From Muribaculaceae bacterium (lineage in GTDB: Bacteria; Bacteroidota; Bacteroidia; Bacteroidales; Muribaculaceae), in the NCBI GenBank assembly GCA_017443765.1, contig JAFSYB010000067.1:1-64000 (forward strand): a DNA stretch of 64,000 nt, given 5' to 3'. Below, piece by piece: positions 63,332-64,000 of the stretch. A program made the position numbers and the translations under genes. Each line of letters opens with the position of its first letter. Position 1 is the first letter of the stretch. The notes under the pieces were generated by a model. The model ran no database searches. It had not been told where the DNA came from and saw only the letters and a list, made by a program, of their open reading frames with translations.

Positions 63332-64000
63332 CTACTGCTGCACGACATTTTCGGCAAATCGTGCGTTCGACCACACAACGTAGTTGCCGTTGTCGTCGGT
63401 GCTGATGGTCATCACGCCCAAATCGTGGCGGCGCTCCATGGCTGCTTTCACGCGTTGCTCGCCCATCACCATGCAGGCTGTGGCCCAGGCGTCGGCCGTC
63501 ATGCAGTCGCTGGCAATCACGGTCACGCTCAGCAGCGCGCTCACCGTGGCCTGGCCGGTGCGCGGGTCGACGAGGTGCGACACGCGGCGGCCGTCATGCT
63601 CGTGCCACTTGCGGTAGTTGCCACTGGTGGCCACGGCGCAGCTGTCGAGGGCAAGCACCACAGCGGCACCATGGGCGGTGGCGGCGCTGTCGGCCACGGG
63701 CAGGTCAACCGACACGTGCCACGGCTTGCCCGCGCTGTTCACGCCGCTCGCCAGCACCTCGCCGCCAATCTCAACCAAGAAATTGCGCACTCCGTTGCGG
63801 GTAAACATTCGCCCGACCTCGTCGCACGCCAGCCCCTTGGCAATGCTGCTAAAGTCGAATCGCACGCGCTCATCGCTTTTCAACAGCCGCGTGCCGTCGA
63901 GCCGGGTCTTGCCCAGCCCCACCACCGCCATCAGGCTGTCGAGCGCACGCTGCGTGGGGGCTGCCCCCGACTGGCGCCCGAACCCCCAAGCCTCCACCAG
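63332..64000 (-). CDS. apbE: FAD:protein FMN transferase ApbE (partial, N-terminus beyond window)
   Basis: ApbE attaches FMN covalently to Thr residues of flavoproteins such as the Rnf and Nqr complexes. The visible 223 residues include FDFSSIAKGLACDEVGRMF, the FLVEIGGEVLASG strand, ATSGNYRKWHEHDGRRVSHLVDPRTGQA and SDCMTADAWATACMVMG, whose Thr/Asp/Ala residues bind Mg-FAD. The reading frame is open to the window edge, so the N-terminal signal sequence and first third are missing. The stop is near a strong terminator. Confidence 0.93.
   Translation of the reverse strand: MVEAWGFGRQSGAAPTQRALDSLMAVVGLGKTRLDGTRLLKSDERVRFDFSSIAKGLACDEVGRMFTRNGVRNFLVEIGGEVLASGVNSAGKPWHVSVDLPVADSAATAHGAAVVLALDSCAVATSGNYRKWHEHDGRRVSHLVDPRTGQATVSALLSVTVIASDCMTADAWATACMVMGEQRVKAAMERRHDLGVMTISTDDNGNYVVWSNARFAENVVQQ

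Overview
The window is a piece of a Bacteroidota (Bacteroidales) chromosome of about 57-60 % GC. The evidence is the family content (split IorA/IorB, PyrD/PyrK, LuxS, RNase G, a GyrA with the Bacteroides-type [10 protein letters not shown] stretch, a 30-residue COX24/mS38-like basic protein), outer-membrane and type IX secretion features (OMPLA, FadL-type porin, two proteins with C-terminal sorting-like domains), near absence of Shine-Dalgarno sequences, and repeated TAnnTTTG -7 boxes, the Bacteroidota promoter signature. A gut Muribaculaceae-like lineage is my guess; the family cannot be fixed from the sequence alone. I recognised no rRNA, tRNA or CRISPR array.

Layout. 1-3.2 kb: a membrane-anchored PP2C phosphatase and a membrane-anchored Ser/Thr kinase with MORN repeats. 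3.4-6.1 kb: a complete diversity-generating retroelement (DGR): a secreted FGE/C-type-lectin-fold target protein whose last 127 bp are the variable repeat (VR), an inverted repeat, an HRDC accessory gene, the DGR reverse transcriptase, and a 127-bp template repeat (TR). VR and TR differ at 18 positions and every one is an adenine in TR. 6.1-6.6 kb: heptamer and 31/33-bp tandem repeats. 6.7-16.4 kb: housekeeping genes, including a secreted C1B peptidase, a DUF2520-KdsC fusion, Maf, RadA, a TrmH-type methyltransferase, LuxS and a flavodoxin-like reductase. 16.5-22.1 kb: a glutathione peroxidase and two large secreted dockerin-bearing proteins, one a C10 cysteine peptidase; these and luxS form one tightly spaced minus-strand cluster. 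22.5-33.6 kb (plus): iorAB, TamB, GyrA and a TPR protein, followed by a secreted alpha/beta hydrolase. 35.4-40.7 kb (minus): nitroreductase, PyrD/PyrK and a CotH-dockerin-FGE protein. 40.9-46.6 kb: GuaB, OMPLA, a FadL-type porin and a Tyr/Trp/Gly-then-Ser-rich repeat protein. 46.9-59.5 kb: two giant secreted multidomain proteins (2723 and 1460 aa). 59.5-64 kb: a stem-loop-rich spacer with a possible REP-transposase remnant, HU, the mS38-like protein, a structured 460-nt spacer, RNase G and a partial ApbE.

How it works together. The most notable system is the DGR: the RT with the HRDC partner copies the TR RNA with adenine-directed errors and replaces VR, diversifying the ligand-binding end of an exported FGE-fold protein. 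Its position directly behind a kinase/phosphatase pair with extracytoplasmic tails suggests, but does not prove, a tunable sensing module. The rest of the window is dominated by cell-surface biology: exported proteins share a roughly 150-residue beta-sandwich module, dockerin-like calcium loops, and Big_2, CARDB and Calx-beta domains.
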